The notes beneath the pieces are model-generated. The model worked only from the letters and a program-made list of their open reading frames with translations. It searched no databases and was not told the DNA's origin. Positions 1 to 8,659 of a stretch of DNA of 64,000 nucleotides are shown piece by piece. Position 1 is the stretch's first letter. Every line of letters begins with the position of its first letter. The stretch spans positions 327,100 through 391,099 of the forward strand of contig NZ_KL543998.1 of the NCBI RefSeq assembly GCF_000711955.1, written 5' to 3'. The DNA comes from Nevskia soli DSM 19509. Its GTDB lineage: Bacteria > Pseudomonadota > Gammaproteobacteria > Nevskiales > Nevskiaceae. The position numbers were made by a program, and so were the translations under genes.

Positions 1-311
1 GCATCCTGCTGAGCCCGGGCACGCGCGTGCAATTCGCCTTGCCGCAGGCGCTGGCCGACGCGGCGCGCCGGCGGCCGCGGCCGGGACAGCGCATCGAACG
101 GCTGGAAATCCTGCCTTCCGTATTCACCGACTGCACGACCTTCCGCACCTTGTGGCCGGAAGGTCCGGAACCACTGCTGGGCGAGCGATACCGTCTGGAT
201 TTCAGCTGGCGGGACCAGGCGGTGACTGTCGCGCTTCACCCGATTCCGCCGGCGGAATCGATCCAGGGCGACGAAACGCTGCCGGTGCTGGAAACCGATC
301 CGGCGGGCTGA
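1..311 (+). CDS. 3' end of an unidentified gene (5' end outside window)
   Basis: An open frame runs from the window edge (codons from base 3) to a TGA at 309-311, so this is probably the C-terminal part of a longer protein; an internal GTG at 27 is available but has no convincing ribosome site. About 103 residues are visible, with arginine-rich stretches, two phenylalanine/tryptophan-rich strands (TLWPEGPEPLL, YRLDFSW) and an acidic tail. I recognise no family. It lies 167 bp upstream of the acyl-CoA dehydrogenase on the same strand. The coding assignment rests on frame continuity and plausible composition only. Confidence 0.5.
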   Translation, partial: ILLSPGTRVQFALPQALADAARRRPRPGQRIERLEILPSVFTDCTTFRTLWPEGPEPLLGERYRLDFSWRDQAVTVALHPIPPAESIQGDETLPVLETDPAG

Positions 312-478
312 ACTCCACCCGGCATCCGCACGCCGGCGGCGCAGGATAAGGCCGATTACCACTCATCTGCGTAGACGATGCGTAACGGGATAAAATCGGC
401 GAAGGTCCGGCGGCCTGCTACAGGCCCCGATCTTCCACCGAACGAGCGCACCGCGCTCCCCGCACCGACGACCAATCT

Positions 479-1648
479 ATGAGCTCCGCACCCGCCCCCA
501 GCCTTCCCTACGTCTCGCCCTGGATGGACGAGGACCTGACCATGTTCCGCGACGCCGTGTCGCGCTTCGTCGAAGCCGAAATGGTGCCGCAAGACGAGCA
601 ATGGCGGCACCAGAAGCACGTCGGCCACGAGATCTGGCGCAAGGCCGGCGCGCAGGGCCTGCTCTGTACCGACATCCCGGCCGAGTACGGCGGCGCCGGC
701 GGCGACTTCCGCCACGAGGCGGTGGTATACGAGGAAACCCAGCGCCGCGGCCTCAGCGGTTTCGGCCAGGGCGTGCACAGCATCTGCGCCCACTACATCC
801 TCAACCACGGCACCGAGGAGCAGAAGCAGCGCTTCCTGCCGCGCATGGCGCGCGGCGAACTGGTCGGCGCCATCGCCATGACCGAGCCCGGCGCCGGCTC
901 CGACCTGCAGGGCATCCGCACCAAGGCGGTGAAGGACGGCGACGACTACATCATCAACGGCTCCAAGATCTTCATCACCAACGGCTACCTCGCCGAGATC
1001 ATGATCGTGGTGACCAAGACCGACCCGAGCCAGGGAGCGCGCGGCACCTCGATCTTCCTGGTGGAAACGCCGGGGCTGAAGGGTTACCGCGTCGGCCGCA
1101 TCCTCGACAAGATGGGCATGAAGGCGCAGGACACCTCGGAACTGTTCTTCGAGGATGTGCGCGTGTCGGCCGACAACCTGCTCGGCGGCCGCGAGGGCCA
1201 GGGCTTCTACCAGCTGATGTCCGACCTGCCCTACGAGCGCCTGATTGTCGCCCTGGGCGGCGTCGCCGCGATGGAAGGCGGCCTGGAAGCGACCAAGCAG
1301 TACGTGCGCGAGCGCAAGGCCTTCGGCAAGAGCATCGCCGAATTCCAGAACACCAAGTTCAAGCTGGCCGAGATCGCCACCCACACCCGCGTCGCCCGCG
1401 TCTTCATCGACCGCTGCATCCAGGACCACCTGGAAGGCAAGCTCGACACCGCCACCGCCTCGATGGCCAAGTACTGGGTCACCGACACGCAGCAACAGAT
1501 GCTCGACGAATGCGTGCAACTCCACGGCGGCTACGGCTACATGAACGAGTACCTGGTCACCCGCATGTTCGCCGACTCGCGCGTGCAGCGCATCTACGGC
1601 GGCACCAACGAGATCATGAAGGAAGTGATCGCGCGTTCGTTGAGCTGA
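479..1648 (+). CDS. Acyl-CoA dehydrogenase
   Basis: A 389-residue FAD-dependent acyl-CoA dehydrogenase, the usual length for the family. It oxidises an acyl-CoA to the trans-2-enoyl-CoA in beta-oxidation or branched-acyl catabolism and passes electrons to ETF; cytoplasmic. Visible signatures are the substrate/FAD loop AMTEPGAGSDL near residues 133-143, the RKAFGKSIAEFQ segment, and the C-terminal RIYGGTNEIMKEVIARSL. In this C-terminal motif the MCAD-type glutamate (IYEGT) is a glycine. The catalytic base is therefore probably Glu253 in PYERLIVA, as in long-chain and isovaleryl-CoA dehydrogenases; this comes from family knowledge. Substrate cannot be told. A strong terminator follows at 1738-1769, so it is likely the last or only gene of its transcript. 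Confidence 0.93.
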   Translation: MSSAPAPSLPYVSPWMDEDLTMFRDAVSRFVEAEMVPQDEQWRHQKHVGHEIWRKAGAQGLLCTDIPAEYGGAGGDFRHEAVVYEETQRRGLSGFGQGVHSICAHYILNHGTEEQKQRFLPRMARGELVGAIAMTEPGAGSDLQGIRTKAVKDGDDYIINGSKIFITNGYLAEIMIVVTKTDPSQGARGTSIFLVETPGLKGYRVGRILDKMGMKAQDTSELFFEDVRVSADNLLGGREGQGFYQLMSDLPYERLIVALGGVAAMEGGLEATKQYVRERKAFGKSIAEFQNTKFKLAEIATHTRVARVFIDRCIQDHLEGKLDTATASMAKYWVTDTQQQMLDECVQLHGGYGYMNEYLVTRMFADSRVQRIYGGTNEIMKEVIARSLS

Positions 1649-1737
1649 TGCCGGACCATCAGGCCTGACGACGAGCCCGGGAATCGCCCAGCGGCTCCAT
1701 TCCTCCGCCCGGTTTATCGGGGGAATTTGCGCAAATC

Positions 1738-1769
1738 AAGGCGGATCGAAGCTTCGATCCGCCTTTTTT
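1738..1769 (+). terminator. Rho-independent terminator after the acyl-CoA dehydrogenase
   Basis: A perfect 28-bp palindrome (arms AAGGCGGATCGAAG / CTTCGATCCGCCTT, 1738-1765) runs directly into a T-tract. Located 90 bp after the acyl-CoA dehydrogenase stop codon. Because the arms also begin with AA it may act weakly on the other strand. Confidence 0.88.
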
Positions 1770-2051
1770 GTGGCCGCAAACCCGAATCCTGAGTCACCAG
1801 CCGAACGGTAGCAAATGAAGCCGTGAACGGAATTTTTACTACCCGTTCGGGTCGGGCTGGAGGATCGATTGCCCCCTAACCTGTTGTCGCGAGGAGAACC
1901 GGAAGCGGTACCGCAAGACGTCTCACCCAATGCAGGTGTGCCGGATCATTGCGTAAGAAGACGCTTCCACTAACATCGCCCGCTACAACAAAGCATTGCC
2001 GGCTCAGGGACCGCGACAAGCGAAGTCTTGCAATCGACATAAGGGTGAACC
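1770..2051. other. Intergenic leader upstream of the DUF1302 gene
   Basis: No gene is supported here. The stretch contains CCGAACGG at 1801-1808 and its reverse complement CCGTTCGG at 1843-1850, with a related CCGTGAACGG (1821-1830) between them, so it could carry an operator or a structured leader for the outer membrane protein gene starting at 2052. No clear -35/-10 pair was found. The ribosome site AAGGGTGAACC precedes the ATG at 2052. Confidence 0.35.
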
Positions 2052-3896
2052 ATGAAAAAAGCGAAAGCATCACGTTGGCGGATCTGCCTGTTTGCCTGCC
2101 TGATCCTGGGGGGCGCCGCGCGCGCCGATGAGGAGGCCGCGCCGGCGGCATCGAGCTGGGCGCTGCCGGACTGGGCGTCCCTCAGCGGCTATGTCCGTCC
2201 CGAGGTGGCGTTGAAGGCCTCGGACCGCGAGGATCCATTCAACCAGCGCGGCAATCTCTTCAACGGCGTGCCGGTGGCACGCCACAGCTTCGTCGCCGAC
2301 GACGTCACAACACGCAACGGCCAGCCGGCGGACAACTATCTCAACCTGGCTTTCCTGCGCGCCGAACTCGATGCCTCGCTGCGCTTCTCCCCGCAACTGA
2401 GCCTGACGGCGAAGCTGCGCGGCATCTTCGATCCCGCGGCCTACGACGAATTCGATCCCGGCGCGGTCGGCAGCCAAGCCGCGGGGAGCCTTTATGGGCG
2501 GCCCAACTACTTCAAATACGACGTCGAGGGCAGCGGCCACCCGCAACCCCTGGACTGGGCCGGGCGCAATTACCAGCTCTACTTCCCCGCCCTGTTCCTC
2601 GAGTACAGCAACGGCCCGCTGGACGTGCGCGTCGGCAACCAGCAGATCGCCTGGGGCCAGGCCATCTTCTTCCGCGTGCTCGACGTGCCGGACGGCCTGG
2701 ACCTGCGGCGTCACTCGGCACTGGACTATGCCTCCGAGGAATTCTCGGACAAGCGCGTGCCGGCGCCGGCGGTGCGGGTGCTGTACCAGATCGCCGACCA
2801 TTGGCTGGCGGACGGCTTCGTGCAGAAATTCCAGCCGACCGTCTACGGCAATCCGAATACGCCGTACAACGCCATCCCCTCGCAGTTCACGGTGCACGAC
2901 AACTACAGGAATTACGACAGCAAGCTGGACTACGGCTTGCGCCTGAAAGCGGACTTCGGCGACATCGGCCTGCAGGCCATCGCCGCGCGGCGCTACAACC
3001 CGGACGGCGTCTATCGCTGGACCGCCTCGGGCGTGAACCGCGATCTGCCCGGCGCTCCGGGCTCGGGCGGTGTGCTGGCGCAGACGCCGTTCGAGGTGGA
3101 TCCGACTGGCGTATGGAGTTCGGCCGAATGGTTCACCTACGCCGGCATGGCGCGGCTCAATGGCCTTGACGGCCTCAACGCTGCGGTGCGCGACTTCCCC
3201 GCCGCGGCCCTGCTCGGCGCGGCACAGGTGCCGACCTACGACCTGGCCCGGCAGGAGCTGGATACCTTCTTCCAGGCCTCGGGCAGCGGCCTGCGCGGAC
3301 ACATCCAGCGCTCATACCGCGCCGAGACCGACCTGGGCGGCGGCGCCAGCTACGTCATCTCCGCGGCGCCGGGCTCCCTGCTGGACCAGCTCATCATCAA
3401 CGTGGAAGCGCTGTACGTGCCGGATCGCACCTTCACCGATCCCTCGCTCGGCGCCGGCTTCCTGCGCAAGCATGAATGGACCACCGCACTGGTGATGGAG
3501 AAATACCAGCGGTTCTCGGCCAGCCTGCCGGCAACCTACATGGTGTTCCAGTGGCTGCACAAGACCGAAAGCGATCTGTTCGGCCGCTACCTCGGCGGCA
3601 TGGGCGGCGATGTGAGCAAGCCGCCGCCCGGCTACGGCGGCGGCTACAACGCCTTCGCCCTCGCCCTGCAGCAGCCCTTCCCCAACCTGATCTGGCGCGC
3701 CGACTTCGCCGCGCTCTACGATCCAAAGGGTGGCATCCTGCTGCAGCCAGCGGTGCGCTGGAAGCCGAACGGCCGCTTCACCGTCGAAGCGTTCTACAAC
3801 TTCATCGACGGCCATCTGGGCACACCGACCAACAATGCCCTGTCGACGTTCGACTATGCCAGCGAGGTGACGCTGCGCGTCGGTTACCAGTTCTGA
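2052..3896 (+). CDS. DUF1302 family outer membrane protein
   Basis: A 614-residue exported protein with an N-terminal Sec signal (KKAKASRWRICLFACLILGGAARA). The rest is rich in alternating aromatic/polar strands and ends in a phenylalanine (VTLRVGYQF), as expected for an outer membrane beta-barrel recognised by BamA. Phrases such as VRVGNQQIAWGQA, ALDYASEEF and the repeated GLRLKADFGDIGLQAIA pattern fit the DUF1302 family of pseudomonads and Nevskiales, often found with hydrophobic substrate (steroid, alkane, PHA) catabolism genes; the function is not established. No DUF1329 partner, which commonly accompanies this family, is present here. Ribosome site AAGGGTG precedes the ATG. Confidence 0.82.
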   Translation: MKKAKASRWRICLFACLILGGAARADEEAAPAASSWALPDWASLSGYVRPEVALKASDREDPFNQRGNLFNGVPVARHSFVADDVTTRNGQPADNYLNLAFLRAELDASLRFSPQLSLTAKLRGIFDPAAYDEFDPGAVGSQAAGSLYGRPNYFKYDVEGSGHPQPLDWAGRNYQLYFPALFLEYSNGPLDVRVGNQQIAWGQAIFFRVLDVPDGLDLRRHSALDYASEEFSDKRVPAPAVRVLYQIADHWLADGFVQKFQPTVYGNPNTPYNAIPSQFTVHDNYRNYDSKLDYGLRLKADFGDIGLQAIAARRYNPDGVYRWTASGVNRDLPGAPGSGGVLAQTPFEVDPTGVWSSAEWFTYAGMARLNGLDGLNAAVRDFPAAALLGAAQVPTYDLARQELDTFFQASGSGLRGHIQRSYRAETDLGGGASYVISAAPGSLLDQLIINVEALYVPDRTFTDPSLGAGFLRKHEWTTALVMEKYQRFSASLPATYMVFQWLHKTESDLFGRYLGGMGGDVSKPPPGYGGGYNAFALALQQPFPNLIWRADFAALYDPKGGILLQPAVRWKPNGRFTVEAFYNFIDGHLGTPTNNALSTFDYASEVTLRVGYQF

Positions 3897-3904
3897 GACC
3901 GGGC

Positions 3905-3944
3905 GATGGATGGGCCGCGCCGCATCGCGGCCGGCCCATCCATC
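3905..3944. terminator. Hairpin between convergent genes (possible bidirectional terminator)
   Basis: Perfect 13-bp arms GATGGATGGGCCG (3905-3917) and CGGCCCATCCATC (3932-3944) enclose a 14-nt loop, in the 61-bp gap between the DUF1302 gene and the convergent nitroreductase. There is no T-tract on either side, so termination is inferred from position and stem strength. Confidence 0.5.
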
Positions 3945-3957
3945 ACCGGCCCGGGCT

Positions 3958-4629
3958 TCACCCGATGAAGCGGCAGAATTCCTCCAGCGGCGCCCGGTCC
4001 GTGCGCAGCCGGTTGATCACCGCGGCCCGATCCTCGTAGCCGATGGCCATGCCGCAGAACAGCATCAGTTCCTCGGGTGCTTCAAGGAAAGTCCGTACCG
4101 TGCGGTGCAGCAGCGACCAGCATTCCTGGGGGCAGCTGTCGATGCCGGCTTCGCGCAGCAGCAGCATCAGGGTTTGCAGGTACATGCCCAGGTCCGACCA
4201 TTGCGGCGGCCCCATCTGGCGGTCGACCAGGCAGAACAGACCCATCGGCGCGCCGAAGAACTTGAAGTTGTTGCTGAACCAGCTGAGGCGGGCGAACTTG
4301 TTCTCGCGCGCGATGCCGAGCAGGCCGTAGAGATCCTCGCCGTTCTTGTAGCGGTAGTCGCGGTACGGAGCCTTGAGGGACTTCGGATAGACGTCGTATT
4401 CGGCCGGAGCATCGCCCATCGGATTCTTGGCCAGCTGTTTCGCCACCTGGGCCTTGAACTGCGCCAGCGGCTCGCCCGAGACCACGTAGATCTTCCAGGG
4501 CTGCACATTGCCGCCCGAAGGCGCCCGTGAAGCCTTGGCCAGGGCTTCCTCGACCAGGGCGCGCGGCACCGGCTTGTCGAGGAAGGCCCGCACCGAACGG
4601 CGGCCCAGTACGGCATCAGTCACATTCAT
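3958..4629 (-). CDS. Nitroreductase family flavoprotein
   Basis: A 223-residue protein of the FMN-dependent nitroreductase family, which uses NAD(P)H to reduce nitroaromatics, quinones or related electrophiles in the cytoplasm. The N-terminus shows the classic pattern: RRSVRAF (FMN contact), then APSGGNVQPWKIYVV near residues 35-50, and a C-terminal GIDSCPQECW/MLFCGMAIGYED segment. Length is normal. The start was placed at the ATG at 4629 because it follows GGGGA at good spacing and begins the domain; an upstream in-frame extension to 4944 has no family match. Physiological substrate unknown. Confidence 0.88.
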   Translation of the reverse strand: MNVTDAVLGRRSVRAFLDKPVPRALVEEALAKASRAPSGGNVQPWKIYVVSGEPLAQFKAQVAKQLAKNPMGDAPAEYDVYPKSLKAPYRDYRYKNGEDLYGLLGIARENKFARLSWFSNNFKFFGAPMGLFCLVDRQMGPPQWSDLGMYLQTLMLLLREAGIDSCPQECWSLLHRTVRTFLEAPEELMLFCGMAIGYEDRAAVINRLRTDRAPLEEFCRFIG

Positions 4630-4799
4630 CGCGGCTATTCCCCGGCTGTTCCATACGACTGGTTCGATCCGCATGCCGGCGCCCGGCACGGCACGGACAT
4701 GATACAGATGCCTTCCCCCGCGGCAGGCGGGTGTGTCGGTTGAAGCGGCCGCTCCGATCGGTCGTAATAGCACCTCCGCCACATACACCGGATCCGGCA

Positions 4800-5531
4800 A
4801 TGACTCCGCAAACCAACGCACTCGGCCAACTCCTGGACCGCCCGGTGCCAGACTGGCAGGCGCCAACAATGCCGCCGCGCGAAGCCATGCAGGGCCGCTG
4901 GTGCCGGCTCGAGCCGCTGGATGCGGAGCACCACGCCCGGCCACTGTATGAAGCCTTCGCGCTCGATGCGGATGGCCGCAACTGGACCTATCTGCCCTAC
5001 GGTCCCTACGATTCCTTCGACAGCTACCGTGCCTGGGTGGATTCGGCGAGCAAAGGGCCGGACCCGCTGTTCTTCGCCATCGTCGACCTGGCCTCGGGCC
5101 GGGCCGTCGGCGTCGCCAGCTTCATGCGCATCGATCCGCGCAACGGCTCGATCGAAGTGGGCGGGCTCAACTTCTCCCCGCTGCTGCAAGGCCGGCCGGC
5201 CGCAACCGAAGCGATGTTCCTGATGATGCGGCAGGCCTTCGCGCTGGGCTACCGCCGCTACGAGTGGAAGTGCAATGCCCTCAACACCCCCTCGCGCTCG
5301 GCGGCCCTGCGCTTGGGCTTCAGCTTCGAGGGGGTGTTCCGCCAGGCCACCGTGGTGAAGGGCCGCAACCGCGACACCGCCTGGTATTCGGTGGTCGACG
5401 GCGAGTGGCCGGGGCTGCAAGCGGCCTTCGTGCGCTGGCTGGCGCCGGATAATTTCGACGCCCGGGGATTGCAGAAACTGCGGCTGTCGGAGCTGACCGC
5501 CGCGGTACCTAAGGTCGCCGGCATCGCCTGA
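4800..5531 (+). CDS. GNAT family N-acetyltransferase (RimJ/RimL type)
   Basis: A 243-residue protein resembling the RimL-like branch of GNAT acetyltransferases, which transfer acetyl from acetyl-CoA to amino groups of proteins or small molecules. The conserved opening GRWCRLEPLDAEHHARPLYEAF is at residues 30-52; the acetyl-CoA core is EVGGLNFSPLLQGRPAATEAMFLM followed by RRYEWKCNALNTPSRSAALRLGFSFEGVFRQ. ATG at 4800 was chosen as it starts the recognisable protein; the ribosome site is poor. Divergent from the nitroreductase gene, with 170 bp between the starts. Target unknown. Confidence 0.85.
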   Translation: MTPQTNALGQLLDRPVPDWQAPTMPPREAMQGRWCRLEPLDAEHHARPLYEAFALDADGRNWTYLPYGPYDSFDSYRAWVDSASKGPDPLFFAIVDLASGRAVGVASFMRIDPRNGSIEVGGLNFSPLLQGRPAATEAMFLMMRQAFALGYRRYEWKCNALNTPSRSAALRLGFSFEGVFRQATVVKGRNRDTAWYSVVDGEWPGLQAAFVRWLAPDNFDARGLQKLRLSELTAAVPKVAGIA

Positions 5532-5647
5532 GCCACCGCGGCGGCGGGTCCGATTCATCTATATTAGGCGCCTATAACAGCACGAATCACGGCCAGCGCG
5601 AAGACCCCGTCCCGGCGCAGCACGAGATTCCCACAACGAGGAGCCCC

Positions 5648-6058
5648 ATGATCGGATACCTGTTCGTCACCGGCCTGATTTTCGCGCTGGTCGGGCTGTA
5701 CAGCCTGATCGATCCGAATGCCGCCCTGGCCCCGCTGGACCTGCACTTCCAGACGGTCAACAGCTTCAGCCAGGAACGCGGCACCGCCGGCGGCGTGACA
5801 CTGGCCGTGGGCCTCTTCCTGATCGCCAGCGCCCGCTACCGCAGGCTGGTTCTGCCGGCCCTGTGGATGGTGACGTTGGTGCTCGGCGGCCTCGAAGTGG
5901 GCCGGCTGGTGGGCCTGGTGGTCGACGGCGTACCGGGCAAGATCGTGTGGATCTACGCCGCCTTCGAGGTCTTCGGCCTGCTCCAGGGCATTTTCTGGCT
6001 GCGACGGGAACTCGCGGCGCAGCCTTGGCCCCGCTCAATCCAGACCCGAACGGTCTAG
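5648..6058 (+). CDS. DUF4345-like small membrane protein
   Basis: A 136-residue protein with four predicted hydrophobic segments (GYLFVTGLIFALVGLYSLI; GTAGGVTLAVGLFLIASA; LVLPALWMVTLVLGGLEVGRLVGLVV; IWIYAAFEVFGLLQGIFW) typical of the DUF4345 family of four-helix inner membrane proteins of unknown function. The charged sequence SFSQERGTAGG between helices 1 and 2 and LEVGRLVGL in helix 3 are characteristic. Ribosome site GAGGAGCCCC lies before the ATG. Its stop overlaps the stop of the convergent small gene by four bases. Confidence 0.72.
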   Translation: MIGYLFVTGLIFALVGLYSLIDPNAALAPLDLHFQTVNSFSQERGTAGGVTLAVGLFLIASARYRRLVLPALWMVTLVLGGLEVGRLVGLVVDGVPGKIVWIYAAFEVFGLLQGIFWLRRELAAQPWPRSIQTRTV

Positions 6059-6258
6059 GCGGCGCTGCTGGTCAGCACACCCCGACCGGCATCGGTCAAG
6101 CGGTCGTGATGGTCGATCAATCCGGCGCGGCGCAGGGAGGCCAGCGCCAGCATGCACTTGCCGTAGTCGCCGCGCGCATGACATTCGCCGAAGGGATCGC
6201 GCCCCTCGCCGATGTTGTGCAAAGCCGCCAACTCCATCTCGCTCAGACCCGAATTCAT
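6055..6258 (-). CDS. Small hypothetical protein with winged-helix-like pattern
   Basis: 67 residues from an ATG preceded by AAGGAGAGGGCC, a good ribosome site that decides the start over an upstream extension to 6321. Sequence: SEMELAALHNIGEG, an acidic/cysteine-containing middle (DPFGECHARGDYGKC), then MLALASLRRAGLIDHHDRLTDAGRGVL. The last part looks like the recognition helix and wing of a small winged-helix domain (L-x-x-L-R-R-x-G-L-I ... L-T-x-x-G). No known family is recognised. The TAG stops of this gene and the DUF4345 gene share the bases CTAG. Confidence 0.6.
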   Translation of the reverse strand: MNSGLSEMELAALHNIGEGRDPFGECHARGDYGKCMLALASLRRAGLIDHHDRLTDAGRGVLTSSAA

Positions 6259-6459
6259 GGCCCTCTCCTTTGCGCCATTGCCGATGCAGCCATTGCCAAC
6301 GCAGAGTAACCGCAGCACCATACGCCTTGGAGTGGGTATAACAACCTAATGCTGAATAGGGGCTGAAGAGCGGTAGTACCGCGGGTGGCGAGCGGTGTGG
6401 GATGCGCGATTGATTCGCCGCATTCGTCCGACGAGTTGCCCCGGCGGATCAGGCCCGGC

Positions 6460-7053
6460 TCAAACCGAGACGATCTTCCACACCCTGAATCCCACGAGGT
6501 GATCCTCCAGGAAGGTGCCGGTCACGGTCACGCTGACGTTGAAGGTGCCGCGCAGCAGCAGTTCCGGCGAGTCCTTGAACAGGCCGCGCTCGCTTCCGGT
6601 CATCTTCTGCTCGCTATCGAACTGGCGCTGCCCCGTATTGCCATCCCACTGCACCGGTTCGCCCAGCAGGGAAACGAACTCGGCCTTGCTCATGCCCAGA
6701 TGCAGGCCGGCAAGGTCCCTGGCCTGCTCGGCCTTGCGGCCGTGCAGTTCGCGGCAGCCTTCGGCGGTGGCGCTCACCGCCTCCCGCACTTCGAAGCCGG
6801 AAAGCTCCAGCCGGGGCACGGCGGAAACGAAGCTGACCACGCCGTTCGAGCCGAGGTAGCACATCCGCGCCTCGTAGTCTTCGGTATCGGTGGATTCGAT
6901 CAGTTTGGTCTTGCCCAGCCGCGCCTGGACCTCGTTGAGCGTGCCGACATTCAGGCGCAAGCCGAGAAACGAGGTGAAACGGCCGCCATCATCCCCGGCC
7001 AGCGCCGGAAATGCGACGACCGCCAAAACCATTGCCAGCATGCTCGATTTCAC
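6460..7053 (-). CDS. Exported protein of unknown function
   Basis: A 197-residue protein from a GTG at 7053 that is preceded by GGGGGACAGGGAC; an ATG at 7083 is the alternative. The N-terminus VKSSMLAMVLAVVAFPALAGDDG is a Sec signal with an ALA-G cleavage site. The mature protein contains single cysteines in EARMCYLGS and TAEGCRELHGRKAEQ, and a segment LGMSKAEFVSLLGEPVQWDGNTGQRQF resembling the G-M-x-x-x-E-x-x-x-x-L-G-x-P pattern of small outer-membrane-associated SmpA/BamE-like folds. I do not assign it to that family. Probably periplasmic. Confidence 0.65.
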   Translation of the reverse strand: MKSSMLAMVLAVVAFPALAGDDGGRFTSFLGLRLNVGTLNEVQARLGKTKLIESTDTEDYEARMCYLGSNGVVSFVSAVPRLELSGFEVREAVSATAEGCRELHGRKAEQARDLAGLHLGMSKAEFVSLLGEPVQWDGNTGQRQFDSEQKMTGSERGLFKDSPELLLRGTFNVSVTVTGTFLEDHLVGFRVWKIVSV

Positions 7054-7160
7054 GTCCCTGTCCCCCTTTCGGCTACCATTCAAGCATAACCGCGCGCTCC
7101 CTGAACTTCATCGGGCTCGCAGGGGTCGAAACAGCGTAGTCAATAAGCGGAGCACCGCAC

Positions 7161-7526
7161 ATGAAGCTCAGGAAACGCACGATTCTGTCCGCCGCCTTCG
7201 GTATTGTCGTCTGCACCGCCGTAGCGCACGCCGATCAGCCCCGGCACGGTGCGGTGAAAGCCCCCGCTCCGGTGGTGGTGTTGCCGGCCGACACCAAGCG
7301 CGTCATCATTCCCACTCCGCTGGGCGGTCCCAGCGTGGCCGTGCCGGTCCGCAGCGGCATCGACGTGGCCGCTGGCGCACCGTCAGCCGCCCCCGTGGCG
7401 ATGGCCCCACCGCAGGTACCGAGAGCAGCACCGGCGCCGGCGCCAAAGGTGGTCATGCCCGTGGGCAGCAACGTTCCTCCGGTGCGCACGCGCGAGGCCG
7501 GCCCGATCGTCAACGTATCGCCGTAG
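7161..7526 (+). CDS. Exported Ala/Pro/Val-rich protein of unknown function
   Basis: 121 residues with a clear Sec signal (KLRKRTILSAAFGIVVCTAVAHA, cleavage after AHA). The mature part is low complexity, rich in proline, valine and alanine (VKAPAPVVVLPADTKRVIIPTPLGG, APKVVMPVGSNVPPV) with no cysteine. This looks like an unfolded or wall-spanning periplasmic segment; no family recognised. The gene is divergent from the exported protein at 6460-7053 and convergent with the beta-lactamase, 19 bp apart. Confidence 0.6.
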   Translation: MKLRKRTILSAAFGIVVCTAVAHADQPRHGAVKAPAPVVVLPADTKRVIIPTPLGGPSVAVPVRSGIDVAAGAPSAAPVAMAPPQVPRAAPAPAPKVVMPVGSNVPPVRTREAGPIVNVSP

Positions 7527-7545
7527 CTCGCAGCAGTCCCGATGT

Positions 7546-8445
7546 TCAGGCGCCGGGGAACGACCCGGCGATGATGCGCCCGACCTCGGCCAATGCCCGG
7601 TTGCGCTCTGCGGCGGGCGCCGCCGTCTCGGTCAGGTAGGCAGCCACCAGGATCGGCTCCCGGCCAGGGGGCCACAGGATTGCGATATCGTTGGTGGCGC
7701 CGTGCCCGCCGGTGCCGGTCTTGTCGCCCACCCGCCAATCCGCCGGCAAGCCCGCGCGCAAGCGGCTGCCCCCAGTGGTATTTGCGACAAGCCAGGTCTG
7801 GATGTTCTGAAGAGAGGCCGGCGACAATGCCTTGCCCAGCAGGATCGCCCGCAGGTCGCCAACCATGGCGGCCGGGCTGGTGGTATCCCGCGGATCTCCC
7901 GGCACCGCTTCGTTGAGGCTCGGCTCGGTCCGATCCAGGCGCGTCACCCCATCTCCCAGCGTTGCCGCATAACGACCGATGGCGCTTGGTCCGCCAAGGC
8001 TTTGCAGCAGCAGGTTGGCGGCAGTGTTGTCGCTGTATTCGATTGCGGCGGCACACAGGGCGGATACGGTCATGCCGCCTTCCTTTTCGTGCTGGCGGGT
8101 GATCGGCGCGTACTCGAGCAGGTCGCCTTGGCTGTAGCCGATACGGCGGTCGAGATTCTCCCGCCCCTCATCCACCCGCTTCAATACCGCCGCCACTGCG
8201 AGGAATTTGAAGGTACTGCACAACGGGAAGCGTTCCGCGGCGCGATGCCCGATACGGCGGCCGCTGGCAGTATCCAGGGCGGCCACGCCGAGACGGCCGG
8301 CTACCCGCTTTTCGATCGCCGCGAAGCGCGCATCGTCGCTGAAGACCGGAATCGCCGTCGATGGAGACGCAGCGGCACGGAAAGCAGGAATCAGGGAGAC
8401 GGCACCGATCAGAAAACCGCGGCGGCTGAGGTCGGGTAGCTGCAT
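7546..8445 (-). CDS. Class A beta-lactamase with Tat signal peptide
   Basis: A 299-residue serine beta-lactamase that hydrolyses beta-lactam rings in the periplasm. Catalytic motifs are complete: S77-T-F-K80 (Ambler S70xxK73), S138-D-N140 (SDN loop), E174-P-S-L-N178 (E166xxLN omega loop) and K242-T-G-T (KTG). A cysteine precedes the nucleophile (Ambler C69) as in CTX-M and KPC types, but the C238 partner of carbapenemases is absent (KTGTGG). The KTGTGGHGATNDIAI region resembles CTX-M-like enzymes; the spectrum cannot be predicted. The N-terminus SRRGFLIGAV fits a twin-arginine signal. No regulator such as ampR is adjacent, so it is likely a resident chromosomal gene. Confidence 0.93.
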   Translation of the reverse strand: MQLPDLSRRGFLIGAVSLIPAFRAAASPSTAIPVFSDDARFAAIEKRVAGRLGVAALDTASGRRIGHRAAERFPLCSTFKFLAVAAVLKRVDEGRENLDRRIGYSQGDLLEYAPITRQHEKEGGMTVSALCAAAIEYSDNTAANLLLQSLGGPSAIGRYAATLGDGVTRLDRTEPSLNEAVPGDPRDTTSPAAMVGDLRAILLGKALSPASLQNIQTWLVANTTGGSRLRAGLPADWRVGDKTGTGGHGATNDIAILWPPGREPILVAAYLTETAAPAAERNRALAEVGRIIAGSFPGA

Positions 8446-8659
8446 GGGCGGGATGGGCTCCGGAAAGATTCATCGCACTTTAGCGGGCCGACTTGCCGAA
8501 CCGGTGCCCGAAGTGTGCAAATCCGGTGCAGCGGTGCAAGCCGCTGGGGTGAGGGAGACGTAGAATGGATTTGGTTCAGCCGGCAGTCAGCGGCTGGAGG
8601 GTTGAATAAGCTGCCGCTTTGTACCCATGCTCTCCGCCACCAGACCAGGGAAGCTCGCC

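Noticed and set aside
356..1525. Long minus-strand frame of 389 residues opposite the acyl-CoA dehydrogenase
   Set aside because: High GC makes long open antisense frames common; the plus strand has a clear enzyme with all motifs, and the antisense product is Gly/Val/Ala/Leu/Arg rich without any domain.
2070..3302. 410-residue minus-strand frame opposite the DUF1302 gene
   Set aside because: Antisense shadow; composition is Val/Arg/Gly-heavy and there is no ribosome site or family match.
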